A stretch of DNA of 64,000 nucleotides from Mycobacterium paraseoulense (GCF_010731655.1 NZ_AP022619.1:4216001-4280000), one strand, 5' to 3'; shown: positions 34,295 to 43,278, counted from the stretch's first letter. Notes: generated by a model from the sequence alone, not told the origin. Made by a program: numbers and translations.

Positions 34295-35259
34295 GCGAAG
34301 CCCACTCAGCGCTACTGCGATTCGACGACCGCGTTGCCGTGGTGACGGGAGCCGGCCGCGGATTGGGCCGTGCGTACGCGCAACTGCTCGCCGCGCGCGG
34401 GGCGAAGGTGGTCGTCAACGACGCCGGCGGCCGGCTCGACGGCGAAGGGGTCGATGCCGGTCCCGCCGAGCAGGTGGTCCGTGAGATCAGGGCCGCCGGC
34501 GGCGAGGCCGTCGCGTGCAGCGCGTCGGTGGCGACCCGCGAAGGCGGCGAGGCGATCATCCGGACCGCGCTCGAGCACTACGGCGGCATCGACATCTTGA
34601 TTCACAACGCCGGAAACGTCCGTCGCGGCTCGCTGAAGGAGATGAGCTACGAGGACTTCGACGCCGTGCTCGACGTGCATTTGCGTGGCGCGTTCCACGT
34701 GCTGCGGCCGGCGTTCCCGCTGATGTGCGAGGCGGGATACGGGCGCATCGTGCTGACGTCGTCGATCGGCGGCCTGTACGGAAACCAGGGTGTGGCCAAC
34801 TACGCGGCCGCCAAGGCGGGCGTGATCGGGTTGTCCAATGTCGCGGCGCTCGAAGGCGCCGCCGAGGGTGTGCGGTGCAATGTGATCGTGCCGGCCGCGG
34901 TGACGCGGATGGCCGCCGGCATCGACACTTCGGCGTACCCGCCGATGGGTCCGGAACTCGTCGCACCCGTCGTGGGCTGGCTCGCCCACGAATCCTGTTC
35001 GGTGACCGGTGAAGTGTTCATCGCGCTGGCGGGTCGCGTCGCGCGGGCGGTCATCGCGGAGAGTCCCGGCGTTTTCCGGTCGTCGTGGACGGTCGAGGAT
35101 GTCGGCAACCATTTGGATGCGATCCGATACCTCGAGGCGCCACTGATCCTTCCGGCCGTCCCGGACGGACATGACCAGCACATCCGCTACAGCTTCGAGC
35201 TGGCTCAGAGGTCTCACGAACTACATGGCTCAAACGATCAAGGAGCGCTCCATGGCTAG
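34291..35259 (+). CDS. SDR-family oxidoreductase with C-terminal extension
   Basis: The 322-residue protein has TGAGRGLGRAYA, NDAGGRLDGEG, HNAGNVRRGS, a catalytic Ser in LTSSIGG, and YAAAK. This resembles the peroxisomal multifunctional-enzyme-type SDRs that act as 3-hydroxyacyl-CoA dehydrogenases. The extension (EVFIALAGRVARAVIAESPG and beyond) is also typical of that subgroup. It starts at a TTG overlapping the previous stop (TTGA); no other in-frame start lies before the cofactor loop. It overlaps the CaiB start by eight bases. Confidence 0.85.
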   Translation: MSEAHSALLRFDDRVAVVTGAGRGLGRAYAQLLAARGAKVVVNDAGGRLDGEGVDAGPAEQVVREIRAAGGEAVACSASVATREGGEAIIRTALEHYGGIDILIHNAGNVRRGSLKEMSYEDFDAVLDVHLRGAFHVLRPAFPLMCEAGYGRIVLTSSIGGLYGNQGVANYAAAKAGVIGLSNVAALEGAAEGVRCNVIVPAAVTRMAAGIDTSAYPPMGPELVAPVVGWLAHESCSVTGEVFIALAGRVARAVIAESPGVFRSSWTVEDVGNHLDAIRYLEAPLILPAVPDGHDQHIRYSFELAQRSHELHGSNDQGALHG

Positions 35260-36427
35260 CCCGACGGGCCCGATGGCCGGTGTGCGCGTGATCGATCTGA
35301 CCGCGATGGTGATGGGACCGTACTGCACGCAGATCATGGCCGACATGGGCGCCGACGTGATCAAAGTCGAACCCCCGCAAGGGGATAACACCCGCTACAT
35401 TTCGGTTGGTCCCGCCCCCGGCATGAGCGGGGTATTCGTCAACGTCAACCGGGGCAAGCGCAGCATCGTGCTGGACCTGCAGACCGGCGCCGGAACGCGT
35501 GCGTTGCACGCTCTCGTTGAGACCGCCGACGTGTTCATCCACTCGATGCGCGCCAAGGCAATCGCCAAGCTCGGCTTCGGCTACGACGACGTCGCCGCAC
35601 GGAATCCCGCGATCATCTACACCAATTGCTACGGATACGGGCGACGCGGGCCCGATCGCGACCGCCCCGCCTATGACGACACGATTCAAGCCGAGTGCGG
35701 GCTCCCGGCAGTGCAGCAGCAGTTGACCGGCGAGGCCGATTACGTCGGCACCATCATGGCCGACAAGATCGCCGGGCTGACGGCGCTGTACGCGACGACA
35801 ATGGCGTTGTTTCACCGCGAGCGCACGGGCGAAGGACAAGAAGTCGAGGTCGCCATGTTCGAAACCATGGCCTCGTTCATGCTCGTCGAGCATGCCAACG
35901 GCGCCCTGTTCGACCCCCCGCTGGGGCCCGCGGTGTATCCGCGCACCGTGGCGCCCAACCGGCGCCCTTACCGCACCAGCGACGGTTACATCTCCGCGTT
36001 GATCTATAACGACAAGCACTGGGACGCCTTCATGAAGGCCGTGCGGCCACCGTGGGCCAGCGACCTGTACTCGACGTTGGAACAGCGCGCCCGCGAAATC
36101 GACACCGTGTACGGGCTGGTGGCCGAGACGATGAAGGAGCGCACCACCGCCGAGTGGTTGGCGTTGTTGCGTGAACTGGAGATACCGGCCGCGCCATTGA
36201 ACACCCCCGGCGCACTATTCGACGATCCGCATCTCAACGCCGTCGGCATGTTCGAGACGGTGGACACCCCGCACGGACCGGTGCGCTTCCCGGGCGTACC
36301 CACCTGGTTCTCGCAGACGCCGGGTCGCATCGCGGGGCCCGCGCCAGAGCTCGGCGCCGACACCGCCGAAATCCTCGATGAGCTGGGCCTGGCCGTCGAC
36401 ATGGATCCGGTGTCCGGTTCGGGATAA
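35252..36427 (+). CDS. CaiB/BaiF-family CoA-transferase (type III)
   Basis: The 391-residue protein has the family III CoA-transferase core: GVRVIDLTAMVMGPYCTQIM at the N-terminus, ADVIKVEPP, NRGKRSIVLDL, and the presumed catalytic Asp171 in MADKIAGLTALYA, followed by GEGQEVEVAMFETM. The ATG at 35252 follows AAGGAG. Family relatives include formyl-CoA:oxalate transferase. Lying directly before a ThDP enzyme of the oxalyl-CoA decarboxylase/2-hydroxyacyl-CoA lyase superfamily, it may provide that enzyme's CoA thioester or recover CoA from its product. Confidence 0.9.
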   Translation: MASPTGPMAGVRVIDLTAMVMGPYCTQIMADMGADVIKVEPPQGDNTRYISVGPAPGMSGVFVNVNRGKRSIVLDLQTGAGTRALHALVETADVFIHSMRAKAIAKLGFGYDDVAARNPAIIYTNCYGYGRRGPDRDRPAYDDTIQAECGLPAVQQQLTGEADYVGTIMADKIAGLTALYATTMALFHRERTGEGQEVEVAMFETMASFMLVEHANGALFDPPLGPAVYPRTVAPNRRPYRTSDGYISALIYNDKHWDAFMKAVRPPWASDLYSTLEQRAREIDTVYGLVAETMKERTTAEWLALLRELEIPAAPLNTPGALFDDPHLNAVGMFETVDTPHGPVRFPGVPTWFSQTPGRIAGPAPELGADTAEILDELGLAVDMDPVSGSG

Positions 36428-36471
36428 CGCTTATTCAACGAAACGTCTTGCGACTGAAGGAGTTCCCGACC

Positions 36472-38178
36472 ATGGCCGTCCCCGTCTACAAACGCATCCT
36501 CGACCTCTTCGAGGTCGAGGGTGTGAATACCCTGTTCGGTATCCCGGACCCGAACTTCGTGCACATGTTCACCGAGGCGGACGCTCGCGGGTGGTCGGTG
36601 GTTTCGCCCCATCACGAACTGAGCGCGGGATTCATGGCCGAGGCGGCATCGCGGATGACGGGTAAGCCCGGGCTGTGCATCGGCACGCTCGGGCCCGGCA
36701 TGGCCAACATGGCCGGGGCGATCCAGTGTGCGCTCGTGGAGAACTCGCCGGTGATCTTCCTCGGCGGCCAGCGCGCCCGCATCACCGAGCGCCGGGTCCG
36801 GCGCGGACGTATCCAGTTCGTCCAGCAGGAACCCCTTGTCGCGCCATCGGTGAAGTACAGCGCTTCCATCGAGTACGCCGATCAGACCGATGAGATCATC
36901 CATGAGGCGATCCGCCGGGCCATGTCCGGCACGCCCGGCCCGGCCTACATCGAGTACCCGTCGCACGTCATCCTCTCCGAGCTCGACGTGCCGGATCCGC
37001 TGCCGCCCAACCGGTACCGGCTCGTCAACCAGACCGCGGGTGAGCGCGAGGTGGGCGAAGCGGTGAAGCTGATCCGGACCGCCCAGAGCCCGATCATGTT
37101 GGTCGGACACGGGGTTCACACGTCGCGCACCGGTGCGGCGGTCAGGCAGTTGGCCGACCTCATGGCCTGCCCGGTGATCCAGACCTCCGGCGGCACGTCG
37201 TTCATCGAGGGTCTCGAGGACCGCACCTTCGCCTACGGCTTCTCGCCGGCCGCGGTCGATGCGGTGGCGAAGTCCGATCTGTGCGTCGCTCTTGGCACGG
37301 AGCTCGGCGAGCCCAGCCACTACGGCAAGACCCGGCACTGGGCGCAGAACGACGCCAAACGCAAATGGGTGCTGGTCGAGCAGGATCCGGTGGCCGTCGG
37401 CGTCAACCGTCCCATTGACGTCCCCCTGGTCGGAGACCTTCGCGGCGTGGTGCCGCAACTGGTGGACGCACTCCGCGACAATCCGAGAAAGGCCTCGGTC
37501 GACCTGGACCGCTGGATCTCGGAGGATGCCGCGGAACTGGCGCAGCTCGCCGAGAACGCGCCGACGGGCCGGACCCCGGTACACCCGGCGCGGTTCGTCG
37601 TCGAGGCCACTCTGGCTTTTCCGAAGGACGGCATCATGGTCCGTGACGGCGGGGCGACCGTCATCTTCGGTTGGACCTATTCGCAGGCCAAGCCCCACGA
37701 CGTCATCTGGAACCAGAACTTCGGCCATCTCGGCACCGGCCTGCCGTACGCGGTCGGAGCATCGGTGGCCGAGGGCGGTAAGCGCCCAGTGATGCTGCTG
37801 ACCAGCGATTCGGCCTTCCTCTTCCACATCGCCGAGTTGGAAACGGCTGCGCGACAGAAGCTACCGCTGGTGTGTGTGGTGGGTGTCGACCACCAGTGGG
37901 GCCTCGAGGTGGGCGTCTACAAACGCACCTTCGCCCAGCCGTCGCCGCAGCCCGGCGTGCACTGGAGCAAGGACGTCCGCCTCGACAAGGTCGCCGAGGG
38001 CTTCGGCTGCCACGGCGAGTACGTCGAGAAGGAGGAGGAGATCGGCCCGGCGATCCAGCGGGCCTACGCGAGCGGCAAGACCGCCGTCGTCCACGTCTGC
38101 ATCGATCCGAAGGCCAACTCCGAGGAGATGCCAAAGTACGACGAATTCCGTACCTGGTACGCCGAGGGCACCCAATAG
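36472..38178 (+). CDS. Thiamine-diphosphate-dependent enzyme (2-hydroxyacyl-CoA lyase superfamily)
   Basis: The 568-residue protein has the three-domain ThDP layout. The N-terminal PYR domain carries the activating Glu in SPHHELSAGF. A central domain has LMACPVIQTSGGTSF. The C-terminal PP domain has GHLGTGLPYAVGASVA. The Mg-ThDP motif is unusual: the normal GDG start reads TSDSAF, and the terminal Asn-Asn reads Val-Asp (VVGVDHQWG), so Asp probably replaces Asn as the metal ligand. The ATG at 36472 follows AAGGAG. Expected chemistry is C-C cleavage or decarboxylation of a 2-hydroxy- or 2-oxoacyl compound, with the product passed to the aldehyde dehydrogenase. Confidence 0.85.
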   Translation: MAVPVYKRILDLFEVEGVNTLFGIPDPNFVHMFTEADARGWSVVSPHHELSAGFMAEAASRMTGKPGLCIGTLGPGMANMAGAIQCALVENSPVIFLGGQRARITERRVRRGRIQFVQQEPLVAPSVKYSASIEYADQTDEIIHEAIRRAMSGTPGPAYIEYPSHVILSELDVPDPLPPNRYRLVNQTAGEREVGEAVKLIRTAQSPIMLVGHGVHTSRTGAAVRQLADLMACPVIQTSGGTSFIEGLEDRTFAYGFSPAAVDAVAKSDLCVALGTELGEPSHYGKTRHWAQNDAKRKWVLVEQDPVAVGVNRPIDVPLVGDLRGVVPQLVDALRDNPRKASVDLDRWISEDAAELAQLAENAPTGRTPVHPARFVVEATLAFPKDGIMVRDGGATVIFGWTYSQAKPHDVIWNQNFGHLGTGLPYAVGASVAEGGKRPVMLLTSDSAFLFHIAELETAARQKLPLVCVVGVDHQWGLEVGVYKRTFAQPSPQPGVHWSKDVRLDKVAEGFGCHGEYVEKEEEIGPAIQRAYASGKTAVVHVCIDPKANSEEMPKYDEFRTWYAEGTQ

Positions 38179-38194
38179 GAAAGGGACCATACTC

Positions 38195-39616
38195 ATGCGG
38201 GAATACCTCAAGTTCTACATCGACGGGCGCTGGGTAGACCCGGTGCGGCCCAACACCTTCGACGTCGAGAATCCGGCGACCGAACAGGTATCGGGAAAGA
38301 TCTCGCTCGGATCGGCGGCCGACGTCGATGCGGCGGTCAAGGCCGCCCGGCGAGCCTTCGCCAGTTGGTCGCAAAGCACCCGCGAACAGCGCCTGGATCT
38401 ACTGGAGGCGATCCTCGCCGAATACGGCAGGCGTGCGGACGATCTCGCTGACGCGGTCACCGAAGAGATGGGCGCGCCGCCCTCGCTGGCCGCGGGCCCG
38501 CAGGTCCAACTAGGGCTCGGTCACCTGGTGACTGCGATAGACGTGCTGAAGAACTTCCCGTTCTCCGAACAGCACGGGGCGACCCTGATCTCCAAGGAGC
38601 CGATCGGCGTCTGCGGGCTGATCACGCCGTGGAACTGGCCGCTGAACCAGATCGCTGTCAAGGTATACCCCGCGCTGGCCACGGGCTGCACGATGATCCT
38701 GAAACCGTCTGAGGTCGCACCGTATTCGGCCTACATCTTCACCGAGATTCTGGACGCCGCGGGCGTGCCGGCCGGTGTCTACAACCTGGTCAACGGTGAC
38801 GGGCCCGGCGTCGGCGTCGCGTTGGCGAGCCATCCCGACGTCGACATGGTCTCCTTCACCGGATCCACGCGCGCCGGGGTCGAGGTCGCCAAGAACGCCG
38901 CCCCGACGGTGAAGCGGGTGACCCAAGAGCTCGGCGGCAAGAGCCCCAACATCGTGCTCGACGACGCGGGCTTTGCCGACAGCGTTCGCGCCGGCGTGCT
39001 CAACATGATGCCCAATTCCGGGCAGAGTTGTAACGCGCCGTCGCGCATGCTGGTCCCGAATACGCGGATGGCCGAAGCCATCGACATCGCGCGTGGGGTG
39101 GCCGAACAGGTCAAGGTGGGCAGCCCGGGCGACAAGACCGCGCTCGGACCGGTGGCGTCGAGAGCGCAATTCGAGAAGGTGCAGCGCCTGATCCAGCAGG
39201 GCGTCGACGAGGGTGCGACCGTCGTCGCCGGCGGCCCCGGCCGCCCGGCCGGGCTGAACACGGGGTACTACGTCAAGCCGACCGTCTTCGCCCACGTCAC
39301 CAATGACATGACGATCGCGCGCGAGGAGATCTTCGGTCCGGTGCTGTGCATCCTCGACTATGACGACATCGACCAGGCCGTGCAGATCGCCAACGACACC
39401 GATTACGGTCTGGCCGGCTATGTGTCGGGCGCCGACCTCGACAAGGCCCGGGAGGTGGCCCGCAAGATCCGCGCGGGTTGGGTGACGATCAACCATGCGT
39501 TCGACATGAACGCGGCGTTCGGCGGCTACAAGCACAGTGGCAACGGTCGAGAGTGGAGCGAGTTCGGGTTCCACGAATACTTGGAGGTCAAGAGCACCCT
39601 GGGCTACGCGCCCTAA
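38195..39616 (+). CDS. Aldehyde dehydrogenase family protein
   Basis: The 473-residue enzyme has the full family signature: ITPWNWPLNQ, the cofactor lysine in LKPSEVAPYS (Lys170), FTGSTRAG, the general-base Glu245 in QELGGKSPN, and the nucleophile Cys279 in NSGQSCNAPS. It follows the ThDP gene by 16 bases and ends the rightward operon. It would oxidise the aldehyde released by C-C cleavage, or one made by the alcohol dehydrogenase, to an acid. Confidence 0.92.
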   Translation: MREYLKFYIDGRWVDPVRPNTFDVENPATEQVSGKISLGSAADVDAAVKAARRAFASWSQSTREQRLDLLEAILAEYGRRADDLADAVTEEMGAPPSLAAGPQVQLGLGHLVTAIDVLKNFPFSEQHGATLISKEPIGVCGLITPWNWPLNQIAVKVYPALATGCTMILKPSEVAPYSAYIFTEILDAAGVPAGVYNLVNGDGPGVGVALASHPDVDMVSFTGSTRAGVEVAKNAAPTVKRVTQELGGKSPNIVLDDAGFADSVRAGVLNMMPNSGQSCNAPSRMLVPNTRMAEAIDIARGVAEQVKVGSPGDKTALGPVASRAQFEKVQRLIQQGVDEGATVVAGGPGRPAGLNTGYYVKPTVFAHVTNDMTIAREEIFGPVLCILDYDDIDQAVQIANDTDYGLAGYVSGADLDKAREVARKIRAGWVTINHAFDMNAAFGGYKHSGNGREWSEFGFHEYLEVKSTLGYAP

Positions 39617-39837
39617 AAGGCCGCGCCTTGAAGCGCTTGCCCTCGCGTGTCTTCTGCTGAATCCGGCTGCGTCGCAATTAGGCTTGCTCCGATCACGAGG
39701 AGGGGCAGCGACGTATCGGCATCAACCATGGCGCCGGGCGACATGATGGTCAGGGCGCGCTAACCGCGAACGCCGAGCCGGGCGGGGCTCATCCCGCGCC
39801 GGCTCGTCGTGCACGGCGGCCACGTTGGGTCGCCCCC

Positions 39838-41841
39838 GTGCGCCGGGCCGGACGCATCGCGATCTGGGATAAACCCGAGCGGCGCAGCGGGATTCCGGCA
39901 CTCGACGGGTTGCGCGCCATCGCGGTCTCGCTGGTGCTGGTCGGCCACGGCGGCATCCCCGGGGTGGGTGGCGGATTCGTCGGCGTCGACGTTTTCTTCG
40001 TACTCAGCGGATTCTTGATCACTTCGCTGCTGCTGGACGAGCTGGGACGCACCGGCCGCATCGAGCTGACCGGCTTCTGGATTCGCCGCGCGCGCCGGCT
40101 GTTGCCGGCGCTGGTGTTGATGGTGCTCACGGTGGCCGCGGCCCGCCAACTCCTTCCGGACCGGTCCCTCACCGGCCTGCGCGACGATGCGATCGCGGCG
40201 TTCGTGTGGATGGCGAACTGGCGCTTCGTGGCCCAGAAGACCGACTACTTCACCCAGGGCGCCCCGCCCTCGCCGCTGCAGCACACCTGGTCACTCGGGG
40301 TGGAGGAGCAGTACTACTTCCTATGGCCGGTGCTGCTGATCACGGTGACGCTGCTGCTGGCCGCGCGCGCACGGCGCCGCCTCACCCGGGCCACCGTCGG
40401 CGGCGTGCGGTTCGCGACCTTCGTCATCGCCACGGTGGGGGCCCTGGCTTCGGCCGCGATCGCCATGGTGATGGTGTCCGACAGCACCCGCGACCGCGTC
40501 TATTTTGGCACCGATACGCGCGCGCAGGCGTTGCTGACCGGCGCCGCGGCGGCCGCCCTGCTGGTTCGCGACTGGCCATCACTGAACCGCGGCTGGTGCC
40601 TGATCCGAACCCGCTGGGCCCGGCGCGTCGCCCGCGTGCTGCCGCTCGCCGGCCTGGCGGGCCTCGCGGCCGCCACCCACTACGCGACCGGCAGCAGCGG
40701 AGAATTCCGCCACGGTCTGCTGCTGGGCGTCGCGATCGCGTCCGTCGTCGTGGTGGCCCCGGTGGCCCTGGAGCAGCGCGGCGCGGTCGCCCGGGTGCTG
40801 GCTGCCCCACCCCTGGTGTGGCTCGGCACCATCTCCTACGGCGTCTATCTCTGGCACTGGCCGATCTTCTTGGCGCTCAACGGCGAACGCACCGGCTGGA
40901 CCGGGCTGCCCCTGTTCGCCGCGCGGTGCGGCGCGACGGTGGTGCTGGCCGCGGCATCCTGGTGGCTGATCGAGCAGCCGATCCGCCGTTGGCGGCCGGC
41001 GCGGGTTCCCCTGCTGCCGTTGGCCGCGGCGACGGTGGCGAGTGCGGCCGCGGTGACGCTGCTGGTGGTTCCGGTGGGGACCGGGCCCGGCCTGCGGGAG
41101 GCCGGTCTGCCGCCGGGGGTCTCGGCGGTGGCCGCGGTGTCCCCGTCCCCGCCGGGCGGCGGCCGGCCGGGCGGTCACCACGATCCCAACCGCCCGTTCA
41201 CCGTGTCGGTGTTCGGCGATTCGATCGGGTGGACCTGGATGCATTACCTGCCGCCGACGCCGGGGTTCGCCTTCCTCGACCACACCGTCATCGGCTGCAG
41301 CCTGGTGCGCGGCACGCCGTACCGGTACATCGGTCAAACCCTCGAGCAGCGGCCGGAGTGCGACGGCTGGCCGATCCGATGGTCCACGCAGGTCGCCCAG
41401 GACCAACCCGACGTCGCGTTGTTGGTAATCGGCCGCTGGGAGACCGTCGACCGTGTCAACGAGGGTCAATGGACCCACATCGGTGATCCCACCTTCGACG
41501 CGTACCTCAACGGCGAGCTGGAGCGCGCGCTGACCATCGTCGGCTCCACCGGCGTTCGAGTGGTGGTCGCCACCGTGCCGTACAGCCGGGGCGGCGAAAA
41601 GCCGGACGGCCGGCTGTATCCGGAGGACCAGCCCGACCGGGTCAACCTGTGGAACACCATGCTGCGCAAGACCGTCAGCCACCATCCGAACGTGCAAATC
41701 CTGGACCTGAACAAGAAGCTCTGTCCGGACGGCGTTTACACCGCCAAGGTCGACGGCATCAAGGTGCGCAGCGACGGCGTCCACCTCACCCCCGAAGGGG
41801 TGAAATGGTTGACGCCGTGGCTCGAAGAATCGCTGCGCTGA
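39838..41841 (+). CDS. Membrane acyltransferase (AT3) with SGNH domain (Rv0111-like)
   Basis: The 667-residue protein has an acyltransferase-3 membrane domain of about ten helices (residues 15-415) opening with IPALDGLRAIAVSLVLVGHG, followed by GVDVFFVLSGFLITSLLL and HTWSLGVEEQYYFLWP. After a Pro/Gly-rich linker comes an SGNH hydrolase-like domain with VFGDSIGWTW and DGVHLTPEG. Such OafA-like proteins O-acylate extracellular glycans or lipids. Position relative to ctpI and the rhomboid gene matches Rv0111. The GTG at 39838 is used; no clear Shine-Dalgarno sequence is seen. Confidence 0.9.
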   Translation: MRRAGRIAIWDKPERRSGIPALDGLRAIAVSLVLVGHGGIPGVGGGFVGVDVFFVLSGFLITSLLLDELGRTGRIELTGFWIRRARRLLPALVLMVLTVAAARQLLPDRSLTGLRDDAIAAFVWMANWRFVAQKTDYFTQGAPPSPLQHTWSLGVEEQYYFLWPVLLITVTLLLAARARRRLTRATVGGVRFATFVIATVGALASAAIAMVMVSDSTRDRVYFGTDTRAQALLTGAAAAALLVRDWPSLNRGWCLIRTRWARRVARVLPLAGLAGLAAATHYATGSSGEFRHGLLLGVAIASVVVVAPVALEQRGAVARVLAAPPLVWLGTISYGVYLWHWPIFLALNGERTGWTGLPLFAARCGATVVLAAASWWLIEQPIRRWRPARVPLLPLAAATVASAAAVTLLVVPVGTGPGLREAGLPPGVSAVAAVSPSPPGGGRPGGHHDPNRPFTVSVFGDSIGWTWMHYLPPTPGFAFLDHTVIGCSLVRGTPYRYIGQTLEQRPECDGWPIRWSTQVAQDQPDVALLVIGRWETVDRVNEGQWTHIGDPTFDAYLNGELERALTIVGSTGVRVVVATVPYSRGGEKPDGRLYPEDQPDRVNLWNTMLRKTVSHHPNVQILDLNKKLCPDGVYTAKVDGIKVRSDGVHLTPEGVKWLTPWLEESLR

Positions 41842-41844
41842 GCC

Positions 41845-42504
41845 CTAATCGCCGGTGCGGCAGCTGATTTCCATGCTGTCGGTCTCCCGAACCTGGAAGT
41901 TGAAGCTCACGTAGCCGTTGGCCGGATCACGCACCCGGTCGAGATATGGCTGCGTGTCCGCGGCGCTGGTGTTGTCGGCCACCACCAACGCGCCCGGGGA
42001 CAGCCGCGGCTCGAGCAGCTCGATCACCGGCAGATACAGGTCCTTCCAACCGTCCAGCAAGACGAAGTCGACCGGTCCGTCGAGGCCGGCCAGCGTGGCC
42101 AGCGCGTCGCCTTCGAGGATGGTGATCACGTCGTCCAGCCCGGTCTGGGTGAACGTCCGGCGCGCGGCGGCGATCTTGGTGTCGTTGAGCTCGGTCGTCA
42201 CCACCCGGCCGGAGCCGTTGTCGCGCAACGCCGATGCCAGGTGGACCGCGGAGATGCCGAACGACATCCCGAACTCGACGACCGTGGCGGGGCGGGTCGC
42301 GCGCACCAGGGCGTAGAGCAACCGGCCGGCCTCGGGCGTGACCGGGATGTAGAACTCGCTCATCGCGTCGGCGCGCTCCTGCGCGGTCATCGGCCGGTCG
42401 AAATCGCCGTGCCGCTGGCGCAACAGCGACATCTGGTTCTTCGCTTCGGTGTACATGCGGTCGAGCACTGTCGCGACCTTCGGGTCTTGCAGGGTGTTGG
42501 CCAT
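41845..42504 (-). CDS. O-methyltransferase family protein
   Basis: The 219-residue protein has the SAM motif VVEFGMSFGISAVHLA, TTELNDTKIAAARRT, and VDFVLLDGWKDLYLPVIELL, the pattern of catechol/caffeoyl-CoA-type metal-dependent O-methyltransferases. Its last residues (ETDSMEISCRTGD) suggest a beta-strand cap. The ATG at 42504 is preferred, as upstream in-frame sequence is not homologous. It is convergent with the acyltransferase gene (three-base gap) and divergent from the M-box leader. Confidence 0.85.
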   Translation of the reverse strand: MANTLQDPKVATVLDRMYTEAKNQMSLLRQRHGDFDRPMTAQERADAMSEFYIPVTPEAGRLLYALVRATRPATVVEFGMSFGISAVHLASALRDNGSGRVVTTELNDTKIAAARRTFTQTGLDDVITILEGDALATLAGLDGPVDFVLLDGWKDLYLPVIELLEPRLSPGALVVADNTSAADTQPYLDRVRDPANGYVSFNFQVRETDSMEISCRTGD

Positions 42505-42624
42505 GCCGTCGAGGTTAGGCCTCGGCGATGGGCGCCCTGCTGCGCACAGGTGGGAGGGGCCACGAGCTGCGGTAACGGCATCAATGAGTTTGACGGGCCC
42601 GGGGTCGCGGTGTAGAAAGGGTTT

Positions 42625-42760
42625 CGCAAGCACCTCGGTAGGTGAGGCGTCTGCATGGACACAGGCCACTGACCCCGAACGTCGAGAGACGCCCCGGGTC
42701 AGGACAGCTCTTCCCGGACCCAAGGGTTGAGCCCAAGTGGCTTCCGTTCCGGATACGCCG
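42625..42760 (+). promoter_or_regulatory. M-box (ykoK-type) Mg2+ riboswitch
   Basis: The sequence carries the conserved blocks of the M-box aptamer in order: GGTAGGTGAGGC at 42637-42648, ACACAGGCCACTGACCCCGA at 42660-42679, the diagnostic ACGTCGAGAGACGCC hairpin at 42679-42693, and a closing AAGTGGCTTCC at 42735-42745. M-boxes sense Mg2+ and shut off expression when it is plentiful. In mycobacteria they precede a few Mg-responsive genes. Here the aptamer is followed by about 310 bases of leader with two short ORFs, then a 69-codon gene. Exact ends are estimated. Confidence 0.9.
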
Positions 42761-42844
42761 TGCAGTGCCGAAGCTCCGACGAGAGGGGTGCGGTCGGCGC
42801 CACGCTGCCGGCATTTCGCTTCCCTCCCGTTCAGGTGATATGTG

Positions 42845-42880
42845 ATGGCACCCGCGTGTGTCGCGGCCGTGAGGAGGTGA
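42845..42880 (+). CDS. Short upstream ORF 1 in M-box leader (11 codons)
   Basis: ATG at 42845 encodes MAPACVAAVRR and stops at 42880. AGGTGA lies five bases upstream. Its last codons and stop codon form the Shine-Dalgarno sequence (AGGAGGTGA) of the next ORF, so its translation could affect initiation there. Supported only by position and ribosome-binding signal. Confidence 0.35.
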   Translation: MAPACVAAVRR

Positions 42881-42887
42881 GGGCGAG

Positions 42888-42962
42888 ATGAGTCCGGGCG
42901 ACAGTCCCCATCCGAAATCCGTCTTGTCCCGGTCCGGCTTCGGCATTCCTTGTGCCGCCTGA
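42888..42962 (+). CDS. Upstream ORF 2 in M-box leader (24 codons)
   Basis: ATG at 42888 is preceded by AGGAGGTGA at 42872-42880, a full anti-16S match at good spacing. It encodes 24 residues beginning MSPGDSPHPKSV, with prolines at 3, 7, 9 and 21, and ends at TGA 42960-42962. Proline-rich leader peptides are used in enterobacterial Mg2+ genes (mgtL, mgtP) to couple ribosome stalling to transcription; a similar role here is an inference. Confidence 0.5.
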   Translation: MSPGDSPHPKSVLSRSGFGIPCAA

Positions 42963-43068
42963 GCTTTCGCGGGCACTCCGGTCATTCGCGGGCGTCAACC
43001 TGTGCGCGGCCCCCGCTGCCCGAGTGCCCTGAGCTGAGCCGATCGGGCCTCCCTGAAGGAGAACTACC

Positions 43069-43278
43069 ATGGCTTTTCTTGTCACACACCGTGTTACCGG
43101 TCGGACCGGCGGGCGGGGACGTTCATGGCTGCGGTCGGCGCGGCTTTGGGCCACCAAGGTGCACGCGCGGACGGCCCTCACTCCCCAGGAGCGGGCCAAC
43201 CTGTACGTGTCGCGCATGCCGATCGCGGTCGTCACGGCCTCGCTGGGTGGGCACCCTTCGACCGGCCACCACCGGTGA
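43069..43278 (+). CDS. Small basic protein under M-box control (Rv1535-like)
   Basis: The 69-residue protein has an Arg-rich N-terminal half (RTGGRGRSWLRSARLWATKV) and a C-terminal part with LTPQERANLYVSRMPIAVVT. GAAGGAG lies eight bases before the ATG. It is the first full gene after the M-box. In M. tuberculosis an M-box precedes the small gene Rv1535, and size and context suggest this is its counterpart; I could not align them. No membrane segment long enough for a transporter is seen. Function unknown, expected to be made at low Mg2+. Confidence 0.65.
   Translation: MAFLVTHRVTGRTGGRGRSWLRSARLWATKVHARTALTPQERANLYVSRMPIAVVTASLGGHPSTGHHR

Noticed and set aside
36004..37827. A 607-codon minus-strand frame across the CoA-transferase and ThDP genes
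   Set aside because: It is antisense to two genes with strong motifs and has no recognisable domain.
24018..39616. Mobile-element origin of the catabolic island
   Set aside because: I looked for transposase, integrase, tRNA or terminal repeats at both edges and found none, so a transfer mechanism cannot be claimed.
39617..39837. Short ORFs between the aldehyde dehydrogenase and the acyltransferase
   Set aside because: Only very short frames (for example 11 codons at 39730) without supporting signals; treated as non-coding.
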